64,000 nucleotides of DNA from Ophiodon elongatus (GCA_016806645.1 JACSYO010001013.1:913001-977000), one strand, 5' to 3'; counted from the stretch's first letter, positions 1 through 13,379 are shown. Translations and numbers: made by a program. The notes: generated by a model from the letters alone, not told the origin.

Positions 1-660
1 TGTGGACATCCACCAGTCAGACCTTCATGTCTATAAATGACTCCGCCTCATGTGCCACAAGTTCAATTATAATTATTCAGCCTTATAGTTAGAGGTGATT
101 TAATGAAACACTGTATTCTATTTGGCTCTTTTAAAAAGGCATTTACGTCAAATACAATTTGCCAAAACAGATATTACAGAACATGATTTTGCAAACTTTT
201 GCACCTTTGACCCGGTCTAAAGCAGCTGGTGACATAAGCTCAAAAATTGATAATCCTCGAGATCAAAAGTTCTGCCGCCACGGCGCTTCTCCTCTGACTT
301 TGGTGCAGTGAAGGGCATCGATTACCAAACATGCACAGACACACTGTCAGTTCTTTGCAAAACGGGCAGGGAACAACACTTATCGTATTTAAGCTGCCAC
401 CAAAGTCAAACCAAAGAGCTTTTAGAAGGGCAATTCAGTTGTCTGTATCTTGAGACTACAGTCATATGACAACACTCTCCCACAGTGCTTCGGGTCCCTT
501 TACCAGAACTTCAGTTGTATTTAATTTATATATTTTTAATTGAAGAAAGGTTTGTGCAATTCATGCATTGATCTCTAAAACAGATCTAGCATAGGACATG
601 TGGATGTGAAAGCCTGGTTGCCAGGAGAGATATGATTCTGCATGAATATATTTCAATCAG
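1..660. other. No gene seen
   Basis: I see no open frame worth reporting and no recognised repeat. The stretch around 200-420 is less AT-rich than its surroundings and holds a TCF/LEF-like site (gatcaaaag, near 261-269). That is only weakly suggestive of conserved non-coding sequence. Confidence 0.4.
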
Positions 661-1310
661 GAGAGACGAGTCAGATGAAGAAAAGATAGTTTACTATAAA
701 CAAATGATATGTGAGGATTAAGTCTTGACAGAGTCTTTGGCGCTTGGACTCTACAGGGAGATGTGTAATCGAGGGGCGTCTGACCTGAGCAGCAAGATGA
801 GTCCGGACGCTGGTGGTGGTGGATGAGGCTGATAGAATGATGAGTTGATGAAGCTGGTTAATCTTCGATGGCCGGTGCGGAGATGGAGAGGCGGGTCGCA
901 GCAACATGAATGTACTTAGGATAGAGAGACAATCATATTTAAAAAGAGACGGCAGCAAGATGATAGTGCTAACGGTGTAATTGAGTCACTGTGCTATCCG
1001 ATAGAAGAGACCAGCTGATGAAAACAGCTGATATAATGATCGCCAATCCCCAACAACAACAGCAATACAAATAATGAGTGAGTATGCGTGGGAGGAGTGA
1101 ATGGCAGATGTATGAGGAATAAACAACAGGCTTAGGCATGCAAATGTATGGTATTCCTGACTGAACGCACGCTAGAGCTTCATTAAGAGCACAGCGTACA
1201 TCTTTCTGCTGTGTATGTTTCATTGATGATCTGAATTTCCACTTGCCACTCTTTGTCATGTACTGATATTTGCTGTAACTTCCATTAAATATAGTCAAAA
1301 TCTGCAATGA
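661..1310 (-). repeat. Possible retroelement-derived segment with two minus-strand open frames
   Basis: Two consecutive minus-strand frames lie here: 112 codons (969-1307) and 95 codons (671-958). I recognise no protein domain in either. The minus-strand end near 660-680 reads as a CT-rich 'ctcgtctctcctgattga' sequence, which resembles the ends of fish LTRs and 3' UTRs as I remember them. That is why I suggest a retroelement origin. No matching second LTR, primer-binding site or terminal TG/CA pair could be placed. It could equally be unique sequence with chance open frames. Confidence 0.22.
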
Positions 1311-1924
1311 ATGAATACATAAAGTTGTGTTTTCTTTTTGTTAAATGTTTACTTTTATGCCTTTTATTTAATCATAGAGCCATTGAAGTTTATCATGATA
1401 AAAGATTATACGTTTGTCTTTATCTCCAACTGACCTGTAATTAATCACATGACAGGTTGCTTGGTTTGTGATAATTCTTTGGAATCATCTTATTCTGATA
1501 TCTTAATATTTTGACAAAACAAGTCAATCTCATTTCTATGTAGACTGAACAGGCTTTACAAACTACGCCACCGTCTATCTTTAGACCCTCGATTTACATA
1601 AGTTCAAACTCCTGACAACTTTATTGCCATGACGATATGATACAACTCATCGCTGTAGGACGTAACCATCTGCTAGATTGTAAAACAAAGATATGCTTCA
1701 GGCTGTTCCCACAGTCTAAAGGCGAGAGTGTCAGCTGTCTCATTACAGTGTGTTCCAGAAGTAAACGGATACAGATCATCTTGTTCCTTTCTTTTGTATA
1801 CAGTTGTCTATCGCTTAACTTTATTTAAGTTGTAAACTACATGCATGGACATCATTCACACTACCTGCCCACACTGTTGGACTGAGTAGAGGATTAAACA
1901 ACTGGGAAAAAGCAACTGTGTGAA

Positions 1925-1946
1925 GATGATAATGATGATGATGATG

Positions 1947-1977
<31 letters not shown>

Positions 1978-1989
1978 CAACAACAACAC
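1925..1989. repeat. Compound trinucleotide microsatellite (GAT)n(AAT)n(AAC)n
   Basis: Three adjoining trinucleotide tracts follow each other: GAT repeats, then AAT repeats from about 1948, then AAC repeats from about 1973 to 1988. Each differs from the next by one base, consistent with stepwise unit conversion. The minus strand gives poly-Tyr/His/Leu frames that are artefacts of the repeat. Confidence 0.95.
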
Positions 1990-4246
1990 AGCATCTGGTT
2001 GTGCAATATTACAAGGCACTGACATCAAATTAAACACTGTCTTGAAAATGTATGTAGTTCCTAATATGTCTTTAAAAGACATCCCTCTTAAGTAAAGTAA
2101 CACTTTGCCGTTTCACAGTCTGAGCTGTGAAGTCATCAGCTACACTTTGGAATAAAATAAGCCTGACATTTTGTGAAGTACGCCGCCTGATAGAGTGCTC
2201 ACAGAGCTGCCTGCCATGGGATTTAAGAAGTTTTAAACTAATACCCTGTCATATATTTCCCACATCCCACCAAGTTCTCATAGGATATCCTTATATAACA
2301 ATCCACACGAACACTCCACATTTGGTAAAAATTTAATTTGTTTCTTTAGAGTTTGTCCTTTTTGTCACGTTGCCACTGCAGGTCATCTTGACCTCCTCCT
2401 TGTTCCTTTTATTTTAGAAAGACTTCAGTCCTCCTGTGTAGTTGGCAGAGGTTTTGAGTGTTTCCTTAGAACGCTTATTTGCCTACAGTGTGTAGTTGTT
2501 GAACGGTGGAGTCCCCTGCTCTGTCCATTATGTGCTGCGGAGATGTGAATGTCCAGTTCATGGTTGATACAGATATACAGATGGGTGACAAAATACATGA
2601 AGAACCTAAAATAGAGTGGAGAAACTTAAATGCATCTTCATTTTCTCAGACTCTGAAGGGACTTTGAATGTCAGCTAGTTTCAGAAAATGCCAAGGATTA
2701 CAGAAGCTGTTTTGGTTTCCCAAAACACACAGACATATGAAATAATGGGCCACTGGGCACACGTGTAAATCCTCCTCATCCGGACTACGAGCTGTAGAAA
2801 AAAAATAAATTATAAAATAAATATCCTATGGAATATTGACAGATATTCATTTGGATTCAACTATAATTTAATGACAGAGTACAAAAAGCTGTGAATTTCA
2901 GTGTAAATACCTTCATATTTAAGGCCTCTGGATTTTGAGCAAATAAATAAGTTAGAGAACACACCGCATGCGTATATTCTTCAAAAACCTAATGAAGATA
3001 TTTACGTAGGTCAACACAAAACAAGAAAAGCTACAAGAACAGAGAAAACTAACTGAACTGGCTTCAGACATGTACTGGAGTGAAGGTAAGCTGGTGTTGA
3101 AGTCTCCAAGATCCACATGTGGAACAGCAAGGTGGTTATAATGAGGTTATAAAGGTTTATAATGAGCTTGACAGGTGAGACTTAAACGATGAGGCTGATC
3201 AGTAATGACAAAGACACGATCCTCGGCCATGTTCAGTGATTCAACACCGTACTAAGATACTTTGATGTTTTTTCTTTAATTTTATCACCCATATATCAAA
3301 AGCTTATTCTTGGGGAAGTGGATGAAATAGTAAATGGATTAAGTACAATAAGTTAAAAACTAATGAAAGGCTATTTACTTCATTTCGGCTCATTACAAAT
3401 TTAATTGAGCTGAAGTCCATCTGATTAAATGGGGAATTTGGTGGACTAAACTCAGTAATGAACATTGTCATTTGAATGGAATGAAAAATATGACTTCTAT
3501 CTGCACTCTCACTTTAGGAAATAAATGAATGCCACAAACAAACAGATGTTTTTTTTTTAACTTTGTTTACCAATATTTTCAACTCTTGTCATCATACTTG
3601 AGTTGTTCAGTAAGCGTGAGTGATTTATAATAACCCACTGTTATCTCTATCCTCTTTAATATTTTGCCGAATACAGCACAATTAAAAAGTGACTAATTTA
3701 TCACACTTTATAAACAGATTTTTATCTCAATACAAAAATAAATAAAAATGTTTTCTTTCCTTTCCTAAAGCAAAATCCCCTCTAATTCACCTAATATGTG
3801 ACACTACATTTGATCAGCAGCCAACTTGAGGCTGTGAATAGCAGCTGTGCCATGATTCTTGACCCCGAAGTCGTGTGTTTGATTCCAGTAAAAAAAGACT
3901 ACGCTGCCTCCCACTGTTTTCTTTTAACGCAGAAAAATGGCCTTCTCTGTTAGTTTCAGCACTCTCCCCACCACTTTGCACTGCCTGCAGACAATCTTCT
4001 GAAATAAATAGTAATAAAAATGGAACACTCTCGGGTAGCGCGAACAGAGAAACTGGAGTAGCTTGATGGGAGTTTCCACACAACACGGCTGATTGAATTT
4101 TGTGGCTTTATAAACCCGAAGAAGAGACACAAAGAGACATGATTGAAAACATGTTGGGCAGTGATGTAGCTTCTCTTTAGCTGTGTGATGAGTATGATAA
4201 TGTTTTGCCACGGCAGGAGTGTTTTCTGTTCATTCATTTCAACACC
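1990..4246. other. No gene seen
   Basis: The sequence is AT-rich and unassigned, with short T- or A-runs such as 3548-3558. Overlapping frames on both strands at 3814-4237 are each shorter than 100 codons, have no recognisable domain and look like chance frames. Confidence 0.4.
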
Positions 4247-4626
4247 TTAAAGCTGGGGTAGGTATTGTATATTTCGCATCATTAGGCAAAAATGTCATAT
4301 TAACCTTTCAACATGTTGTAATAGAAGTTGTTAGAGAAAACAAAACGGCGGAATATTCTGCAGGAGAAGTTGCTATTCCAGCATTGACAACAGCCGCCTA
4401 CACCTCAAAGCAAACCCAAAAAAGCAAAGACAGACTTATCAAAAAGAGAGTCTGACAATATTGGCAAAGTGTTTCAGAGCTGGAGAGAAATATTGCCAAT
4501 AGTTTATCTTTTGCTAACTGCTGCCAAAGTCAAAGAGAGGTGCAGGATGAGTGCTGCATTTTCAAATTCTGATGTTTTTTTTTTTTGTGCCTTTTCCAGA
4601 AAACTGCCTACACCGGGGTACTTCAA
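4247..4626. mobile_element. Worn non-autonomous DNA transposon (MITE-like)
   Basis: The left end begins ttaaagctggggtaggta at 4247. The right end, around 4604-4626, read on the other strand gives a related but degraded sequence containing ccggtgtaggcag, so the ends form imperfect terminal inverted repeats. Interior anchors, a 'catcattaggcaaaaatgtc' stretch and a T-run before 'gccttttccagaaaactg', match a MITE family I recall as common in teleosts. It has no transposase. The 78- and 60-codon frames inside it are not genes. The superfamily is not determined. Confidence 0.55.
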
Positions 4627-6506
4627 TTACAGGATCAGGAGCCAAATTTGAACTTTATTATTAATATTTAAATAATAATAATAACAATTATAATTATCTA
4701 CATGAATTATTTTTGATTATTTCATATTTATATTTTAAAATCTTGTTCAGTTTACTTTTTTGGATGGGAGTTATTTCCTTTTTTTCTTTGTTTTGTAACT
4801 ACTTAAAGCCTAATTCTAAACTCAGTATACTACTGTCATATGTTATAGGTAAACAAAGTTTATTTTGAAGTAAAAAAAAAATCACTGGACGTTGAATCAC
4901 ATCGTCTTTCAGCTGTCATGTGTTGTTTATGTCTTATCTGCATTGCATTGAATAAACTCACCTAACTCCTGTTGATGCCTCATCCATATGCTATTTTCTT
5001 TTTCAAATTTTCTGCCAGAAGCAAGCGGCAACCCGTGCAGCAGGCTTTGCTCTCTTGACAATGTTGACACCTGATGGATTGCTACAGTGAGGATGAATAT
5101 ATTGCTGTGATCATTCATCTTACCAAATGTGACACATCAGCACAACAGGGCATAACTCAAGGTGCATCGACTGCTGTTGACAAAAGACTTGACACAACCC
5201 AAGGGCAAAGCAGACTAACATCAGCTCTTAGAGCTAAAACATCCACCAATTAAGACACGATGGATAAAAGCAACCTGTAGATGGTTTGGTGTCTTCATTC
5301 TGACAGTAGGGCTGACATTTAAAGGTTGTCGCAAACACGTCTCAATTTCACTCACCTTTTCAAAGCGTGGGACTTCAGATGAGCTCAGTTGAAGAACTCA
5401 TAGACGCTGGTTCTGAGGAAAACTGGAGGTGAATGTGGGTGGGCGGGGGCTTTATCGATCGGACACTGACATGACAGCCGATAGCGGCAGAGAAAGGAGC
5501 ACTTTTCAAGTTTGACAGCACGAGGTGATTGGCCCGCAGAGGTCATGGCAACATCTAATCTGTTAAACTGAAAGTGTGAACGACCTCAGAGACAGAAAAT
5601 GTAAATAAATTGAGTGAGCATGAATAAACATGACAAGAAGCAGCCTGTCTCCAAAAAAAAACAAAACTGCATTAATTCCGTCTTGGAAGTCCATGAAGCC
5701 GGGAGGTCGGGTGGGTGGATGGGCCACAAAACACTGGCGCTGTCACCCAGGAGACTTTTATTGCATTTCTGTTTTGTTTTGTTTCCATTTCGTAGTCATT
5801 ACAGGCCAAACCATAATGTTTCTTTACTAAACAAAGTAGTTTTGTAGCGATTTTTGTCCTTTTTTTGTTCACTTTCCAAATCTTTTAAACAGTTTAAAAC
5901 TGCAACCGGAAGAAAATTAATTTTCATCAAAATGTAATTGAGAGTGCTGTTTATTTGTATGGTAACTTAACTTTGTAGGAGACGAGGCTAGAAGAGGTTG
6001 CTCAGCAAAATTACGAAGGATGTTGCTGTTAGGTGAGGACAAGGTCCTTACTCTTTTTTATGAAATATATGTGATCAATTAGTCCATACCAACAATTATC
6101 ATATCATACTTTCTAATTGGACAACAAGCAAAATGCCTTTTCCAAACCTCTTCAAAGTTCAATAGCTGTTTCACGGCTGTTTTATCGATTTTATGTGGTC
6201 AAATATCTCTCTAGTTGTGGCGGGACTTATCGCTCAGTCTCCTGTCAGTTTAATCAATGTTTCCATGGTAACAATTACCTCACCGGTTTGTATGTGAATG
6301 TTGACTTTTTGGGACTCGAAAAAACGCTTCTTTCAAACCCGCTGGTGTAGCTGAATGTGATTCATATCATGCTCTCTATTGCAGGAGATAGCCCCTTGTA
6401 TCAGCTCCCAGCATGTAAACACAATTTTGTTGCAATTCCTTCCTTATCAAGGATAACGTCTTCGGCAATCAGTGTAATTCAGGTTATATCCAGAGTTCTC
6501 TCAGAG

Positions 6507-6509
<3 letters not shown>
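4627..6509. other. No gene seen
   Basis: The sequence is AT-rich and unassigned. A locally GC-richer patch at about 5380-5560 holds a GC-box-like tract (gtgggtgggcggggg, 5436-5450). Overlapping frames at 5614-5872 lack any domain and look like chance. Confidence 0.35.

Positions 6510-6545
<36 letters not shown>
6510..6545. repeat. (GT)n microsatellite
   Basis: An uninterrupted GT dinucleotide run of about 17 units ends in a short GTTT degenerate tail. Such runs are highly polymorphic in fish. Confidence 0.97.
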
Positions 6546-6547
<2 letters not shown>

Positions 6548-9500
6548 TTTGTTGGTTTGATAATGTTAGACTACTGGGAGTAAATCTGTGGTGGTGCACG
6601 GCTCACGCTTTGTGTGCATGCCTGCAGAGCTCAGATTAAACTTGAATTATCGGCGTAGGGACTTCCTGCTGCTTGCTCCTCCTCAATCACAGGGGTTCAT
6701 CTCTTGGTTGTTATTGCTGTTTTACTCAGAAGGAACTGCAGCAGTCCACCGTGTCTCCCAGGAGACCTAAAAAACATGTCTCTCATTCAATGGATGTCAA
6801 CTATTGTACTCTTCTGCTTATTCATTCTATTATAGTTTGACCCTCATGACTGTGTCCATATCCGCAGTTATCTGAGCTTTCACAGGACTGAATGAGAGAA
6901 TGTGATACTATTTGTGAGGGAAGGTGAACAGAGCCTCCCTCCGCTGTCTACATGACATTTTCACGAAGCAAATGCAAGAATCCAACAGTGGTTTAGTTGT
7001 GCAGAACAAAAAAAAAGTAACAATCGTAATTATGAAACATTCTTCAGACGTAACATCTTGTCTTTCTAAAGTGTGTGTTGCTATGCCATTCAGTGATGCT
7101 CCGATAAAAAATGTTTTCTCAACTGCATGATGAGTGAATTATTATCCCTTTCAGGCCATGACAGTTGTCATTTTGATGTATAATTATGATGACATGCTCC
7201 TCTAATTGAATGACATATTTTCTTTAGATTCTTTTAGTACTTTGTTGTTTATTTTTTTATGCAATGCTTTTAGCCAGACTTGTGTCTTATTTGTGTTCTG
7301 GTAAAACTTAAATTTAATATTAAATAATAACTACAGTCTTATGTGGCAAATTAATTCAACCATAATAATAATCATAGCTTATTTCTGACACACAGGGAGC
7401 CTAATGATTTGTTTCCTTTGACCATCACTCTGACATTGTGTTCATGTTTAATAACAATTATTGATTAAACTGTAGATTCATTCTTCGATTAATTGCTTAA
7501 TTATTCCTTGCACCAACAGTCTAAACCCCAAAGGAATTTAATTTACAAACATTTACTCTTGTTGTTTTGTAATTGATAAGTTGATTGAATTGTTTCAGCC
7601 CCAAATGGTGTAAGCCATTTCTATTTGGGAGCTGTTGTCAGTTTGCCCTAACAAATCAGCAGCGTGCGATGTATCCGTCCTATAAACACCTTTGTCAGTC
7701 GTCGCTGGAGCTAGGGGTGATTTAAAAGTCATTATTGACTTACAACTTCCTGTGCAGCCACATCAGTCTCATCCACGCTTGGCGACGTTTATTTTTCAGC
7801 GGCTAATTTTCTGCCTTTGGCACAGGAAGATAAACTGGGCCATAGCCAGGATTTTAAGAATAGTGAGGTCATGAGTCCCTAAGTGCACCCATACAAAAAA
7901 ATCTCTATAGGTTTTTGCATATCTTATTTATTCAGGTGAATGAGATTAATACTTTCCTCAAATTTTTATTTCCCACATGAAGGTCTCAGTGTTGTTTCTA
8001 AGCTTTCTCCACACTGGCAGGAATACAATTCCAGGGGGTTGGGAGGGAGCTAAAGCCTTTATTTATTTATTATTATGATGGCAAAAAGGAAGTAAAATAT
8101 AAACAGATGATGTCAAAAAATATTAACTCCCCTCCTGTCTTGCAAACCCTCCCCCAAATGGAGTATTGTCCTCAATGGTAGCTACAGCTCTGAAGATGAA
8201 ATCCCCATTCTTATCCTACCTACACAGCTATGATTCACTTGGTTTACGGGGAAACAGCTGTCATTGACTACACACAACACCAAGTTGTACTGTTTATATA
8301 TTTTGAGGCATCATTGTGACATCTACAAACAGCGAACTGAAAATGTCTAAACATATTTTGGAGTTGGAGTCTTGTAGAAATTGTCTGTCATGAAGCTTTT
8401 ACGCTGCTCACTGGGGCTTTAGCATCAGTGGCCATCATTTTACACCCTCGCCTGGTTGATTGGCACCACTTTCTACTGTATTTCACAGCTGACATAATAT
8501 CATATAAATATCTTATGAGATCTGACACCAGAGATCGGGTTTCATGAATGTATTGGGAAATTGTTAAAGTTTGTAAAGTTGATATTTCAAACTATCCTGA
8601 CAAGCACGCTGTATTTTATCCCACAATAAAAACAAGCACAGTGTTTTTCACTCTACTGTGTTTTTCTACTAGGCCACATGTATATTAGATGAAATCTGAC
8701 CTTGCCTGACTCTCTAAGCCTCAGCTTCTTAGTACTTGACCACAGACTACAGGTGGATGTCTGTGATGAGTGACAGAAGGCAAGAAATCAATAGTGGAGA
8801 AATAAAAGAAAAACTGTTCGTAGTTCACCGGTGATACCTTAAAGGATACATGAATGACTCAGATTGGGAGCCAGGTATTTTGTACACAGCTGAATAAATG
8901 TTCAGCCATCAGTATGAATGAAAAGCACCATTTTTTTTTACCTGCGTTTGCCCTGCAGTTATTTATGGGCACTATTAATTTGCTTTCATGTACCATTAAA
9001 TACGCTTCTAAAGTAGCATCTTGGTTATTTCCATCTGACTGATCGTATGCAAGTCATGTTAGTTTCATTGTGTATCCAGCCTCTTGTGAATATTTGATAA
9101 GTATTGAGTCAGTGTGGAGGTGATCTGCCCTCAGCTGTTGAGACTCTCCCAGAGGACTGAGACCAGGATGTTAACCGCAGGGAGTCCGCATCTGAGCTGA
9201 TGTAGTAAGACACCAACTGTGGCTGGATATCAACCAGAACGGGTTACGCTGGGCTTTGTCTCCAACTGAAAAACAAACAGGACCTTGCTCACACCCCGAG
9301 AGAAAGAATCCAATATCATGATAGTGATTAGTCTTAAGTGACTTACCGAGAGACTAACAACCCAGGCAAGCTCTCCTTTGACAATTTCCTTGTGTGAATG
9401 TGATTTACTTAAATATATTCTGTGTTGTCATATCAATTCCTTCCGCCTTTGTAGCTCAGAATAAAGTGCTGTCACTCCATACAAATCATAATATATGGTA

Positions 9501-10074
9501 AATTATTCAAAGAAAGTTCAGCCTATCTTGTTCCAAAGATAGGGTGTCAAAATTAAATTCTCATTTGAAAGATTTTACCGTTACATGAGCTCTGCTTTAT
9601 TTTTCAGTGTACGGTTAAAATAAATCAACGCACACACAAGTTTTCTTCTTCTGCATTCAAACACCTGTCTGAGAGGATACATTTTACTAAAGACATTTTT
9701 TTAATCAACAGTATACCATTTGGGGGTTTACTTATCCGAAATTGAGAGTCAAAGGACAGAGGGTGTTGTTTGCTGTCAAGTCAATTTTACGATACCCTCT
9801 ATCCTTCGCCTCTTTCTGGATTGAAAAAAAAAAAAAGGAGTGGTCTTTGGGAGGGAACACAAAAGTTAAAAATAGAAGAAAGGTCCAAGCCACTCTTAAG
9901 GCAAAAAGTTAAAAAAAAAAAAAACTTAATGACCAGTGATACAACCCAACTCTATGTTAACAAGTAGCATTGTCTATGTTTGTAGAATTTGACCATGAAA
10001 TAGCCCTCTAAAGACTTTTTAACATTTTGCCAGATGAGTGCCTTGGACTTTTCTTTTATTGATTTGGCCAATCC
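6546..10074. other. No gene seen
   Basis: A long AT-rich interval without a recognised gene or repeat. A-runs at 9824-9836 and 9911-9924 lie about 75 bp apart, each preceded by a short A-rich stretch. They could be old poly-A tails, but I cannot identify the retroposon bodies. Confidence 0.35.
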
Positions 10075-10262
10075 ACCATTTTGGTCCAGATTGAAAAATC
10101 TCAACAACTATTAGATGGTCGTGAAATTTTGTACAGACATTCATGTTCCAGAGGATGAATCCTAACTTTGGTAATCCCATGACATTTGTGATTCAGAGTG
10201 TAATATCTCTACAACTATTGGATAAAATGCCTTGAAAATATACAAAAAAACATTTCTGTTAA
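10075..10262 (+). repeat. Dispersed repeat family A, copy 1 (partial)
   Basis: The copy contains 'ttttggtccaga', 'tctcaacaactatt', 'gaaattttgtacagacattc' and 'gaggatgaatcc'. These anchors recur in order in the copies at 40830-41215 and 57895-58430, and another part of the family occurs on the minus strand at 28740-28870. The family is familiar to me from many teleost genomes, but I cannot place its transposon class. It has no coding capacity. Confidence 0.75.
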
Positions 10263-11087
10263 AATGAGAGTTTCCTGATTTCTTTCAGCCTATTGCAACA
10301 GCAAACCTTTGTCATGGTTATTCGACTTGTAAAACACTGGTGTAAATTATAACAATAATATCTGGCTGCACTCTATGCACACCATATATGCTAGCCACTG
10401 GTATGTTAAAAATTAATTGAGCAATCACACATTTTAATCAATAAAATTGATTTCTGTTTTTAACAATTTTTTTGTGATACTCCATTCAAAATCGGTCTAT
10501 TCAAAATCAAATGTTTTTCACATGAATAGACTTTAAAAAGGTACACAGTGACTACATTCTTCTTCAGTGATACGGCAAGAAGCTGTAGTCTCTGGTTGAG
10601 GTATCCGGGAGGCATGCAAGTTTTAGGAAACCCTGGGGCGAACCCCAGAACAAGCTGGAGGGATACATCCCAGCTACCATAGCAACGACTCAGAATGCCC
10701 CAGAAAGCCCTCACACAGTTGTTTATTCTTTGTCCCTTTCACATGACGCTGCTTTTTAAACTGTAACTGACCCGAAGCTAATAACATCTTCATGGTGTAT
10801 TGGTATTGATATGTTGACAGGATGCTCCTTTTACCCTTTGGCCACTGTTTCATGAGATTATACATTCAGTTTTTTGTGTGTGAGTGTGTGCGATCTGTGT
10901 CTGTTTGTTTGTGCGTCCATAGCTAATCTTGCATACTGCTGGAACCATCACTCTAATATTTTTTTAGCTAATTTGTAACTGTACGATCAAGGTTCTCTCG
11001 TTGTTGCAGTGATTCACACTATTTAAAAACATATTTTATTCACTATTTTATACCTTCATTGACTCCTCACTTCTCTTAACTGGTCGG
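10263..11087. other. No gene seen
   Basis: Unassigned AT-rich sequence. Two minus-strand frames (84 codons at 10460-10714 and 63 codons at 10674-10865) overlap in different phases with no recognisable domain, so I treat them as chance. Confidence 0.35.
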
Positions 11088-11550
11088 CAGTGTTGGGCAA
11101 GCTTGGAGAGTGTAGAGAGCTAGCCTGTTACTCTACATTAAATGAAGCTTCACTTTACTGAAGGTACACAGAGAAATCTAGCAAGTTAAGTAACAGCAAC
11201 ATTGCAAAAGCAGTTTAACGGCATCAAAGCTATTTTTACCCATTGAGAAGAAGTCAGTGCCATTAATAAACAAATACATAAAATTATATTATTATTGTTA
11301 TTATAATAATAATGTAATTTATTTAATTAAAATTAGCAAAACACTGTGTTACAAGTAAAGTACTGCATTGAAAATGTTACCTAAGAGGGGATGTTTGGCA
11401 ATTGGGGGAGGGGGGGGGCATTTATCATTCCACTGTAGAAAGTAGAAAGTGGCATGAAAAGAAAAGACCCAAGTTAACAGCAAGTCCCTAGATGAAGTAC
11501 TTAAGTAGAGCACTGGAGTACATGTACTTAGCTACATTCCACCATCACAG
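11088..11550. mobile_element. hAT-type non-autonomous remnants
   Basis: The left end 'cagtgttgggcaag' (from about 11088) resembles the terminal repeat of fish hAT elements. The right part contains 'agtacatgtacttagct' and ends 'acattccaccatcacag' (about 11518-11547), a worn form of the 'acttagttac...ccaccactg' terminus of another hAT-like family. Between them are an ATT/AAT-rich tract (11285-11315) and a G-run (11404-11418). The interval probably holds two nested or adjacent fragments. No transposase is present. Confidence 0.5.
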
Positions 11551-12978
11551 CTACACTTGTCTCGTGATTTAAAGCGTGATTATAACTACAGTTGATGAGT
11601 ATAGAGCTGTGATCAAACAGCAGTAAACTGACTTTTCGCATATGTTGACTGCTTAAAAAAACATTTTTCCATCTGAGCCCTTATGTCCTCATCCCTTTTC
11701 AGCAAAAGGTGATGCCCAGCTGTGAGCACAGGGAACCTGAGAATTTCGATAATTCCCGGCAAATACAATGAGCTGGGTCACCCTGCCCTTTTTTAGAGAG
11801 CTTGAGATGTCAGCAATGAAGTGACTCAAATTCATCACCAACACATTTGAGCCCCCGCTGAAGGAAAATATTCCTCATTGCACCCTTATAATGTAAGAAA
11901 AGCTGAGCATACTGTGTGACTTTATTCACAGTTCATATTTGCCATTGATATATATGTGCATATGACAGCATTGCATTGACATTTATTTTGATAAGTGTGA
12001 CACATTTAGGTGAAATGAATTTGTGTAGTATACGCATCAGAATAACATTTTCATTTACTTTGCTGTGCATACTATAAAGCCCTGTGAGATGGTAACTGCA
12101 ACAGAATGAGCATATTGTCACTTGGGCCAATAATTTATTGTTGAAGCCATGAATTATTTATACCAGCTCACAGAGCTTTAAATAGAGACATAAATTGTCT
12201 TTTTACTGACAGAAAAACATCGACAGATCCTTTTTTCAAACCGCACAAAAGCATTGTAATATAACCATTCATCTCATAATTTGTCCAAGCAAGTGTCCTC
12301 CTGATTATATATTCATAGATTCATAAAGCAGAATATAGGCACCAGAGAGAATTTTGTATTGATTTTAAAATTAATTCATTTAGCATCAAATGAGTGGAAC
12401 GTGAACTCTCTGTTGAAGGACAGGTGGTTATACATTCTAATCAGCCTTCTTCACATTAGAATGAAGCCTCTCTGTTGCGCCTGGGGCCAAGTCTATCTCT
12501 CTTAACAAGCACAATGTACCATGGCCATTAAGAGGTAAAACTCTCACTGGTGTAATTCATCAGTCCTGAAGGCTCCTCAGATGAGAAATTCCCTTTTGAC
12601 ATCCAGAATGGCAGCAGGGACAAAATCCTGACACTATATTCAACGTGCTGGTTTAATCCTCTGTTCTCCGACATATAAATCATGCATTTTAATTCATATC
12701 CAACTCCTATAAGTAAATGTGTGAAAGCAGTTAGGCTTATCTGTCTAATACACCTAAAAGACTAAAGCTGGCAATATGCTATGTTTTTGTTATTATACTG
12801 GAACAGACTATATCTTGAAACAGACTATTTTGGCCTGTGGCTCTCAACCTCAAGCCCATTGGTTTCTATTAAAGACGCGAATCTTTAAAAACTGGTGATG
12901 AATATATACTTCCCCTTCCTAAAATGTGGGTGTATGTGGGACTTACAGTGTCCATGTTCATCATAATGAAGGAATGAA
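11551..12978. other. No gene; complex sequence at 12100-12720
   Basis: There is no open frame of note. The stretch 12100-12720 is non-repetitive, free of simple sequence and carries several ATTA-type homeodomain core sites (for example ttaattcattta, about 12369-12380). By texture it is a candidate conserved non-coding element, but only an alignment could show that. Confidence 0.25.
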
Positions 12979-12996
12979 GGTTACAATATTGTAACC
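12979..12996. repeat. Perfect 18-bp palindrome
   Basis: The sequence ggttacaatattgtaacc equals its own reverse complement. It is followed by 'ctagttctataagcac', which I recall next to similar palindromic joints in fish interspersed repeats. It may mark the end of a DNA element. Confidence 0.6.
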
Positions 12997-13379
12997 CTAG
13001 TTCTATAAGCACAGATGAAGCCCTAACTTGCGCTGTGATTTAGTGCCATATATATTGATGTAGCCTAGCAGTTGTACTAACGTCTGTATGAGGTCAAAAA
13101 CTGACACATCAAATAAAGAAAGTTCAATTGAATAATATCAACAATATGTATTGTCAGTTTTCAAATTCAACTGGAGGGTTATAAATAGTACATAATCTAA
13201 TAATAAATACATGTTCTTCTCTCATTTCAAGTAAAATAAGGTTTGGATTTAAGAATTACATAACAGAAAGCTTTTGAAAAAATGTTTAACTTGAAATAAA
13301 TTACTTAATTTTAGAAAATAATATTTAACTGAGTTGTCCATGCCCTGCAGCTGTAATTTCAGTTAATTCAGGTGTGAAA

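Noticed and set aside
1821..2103. Minus-strand frames with poly-Tyr, poly-His and poly-Leu
   Set aside because: They are translations of the trinucleotide microsatellite at 1925-1989 and have no other features.
6357..6560. 67-codon frame ending in a Cys-Val repeat
   Set aside because: The repeat is the (GT)n array read in frame; the rest shows no domain.
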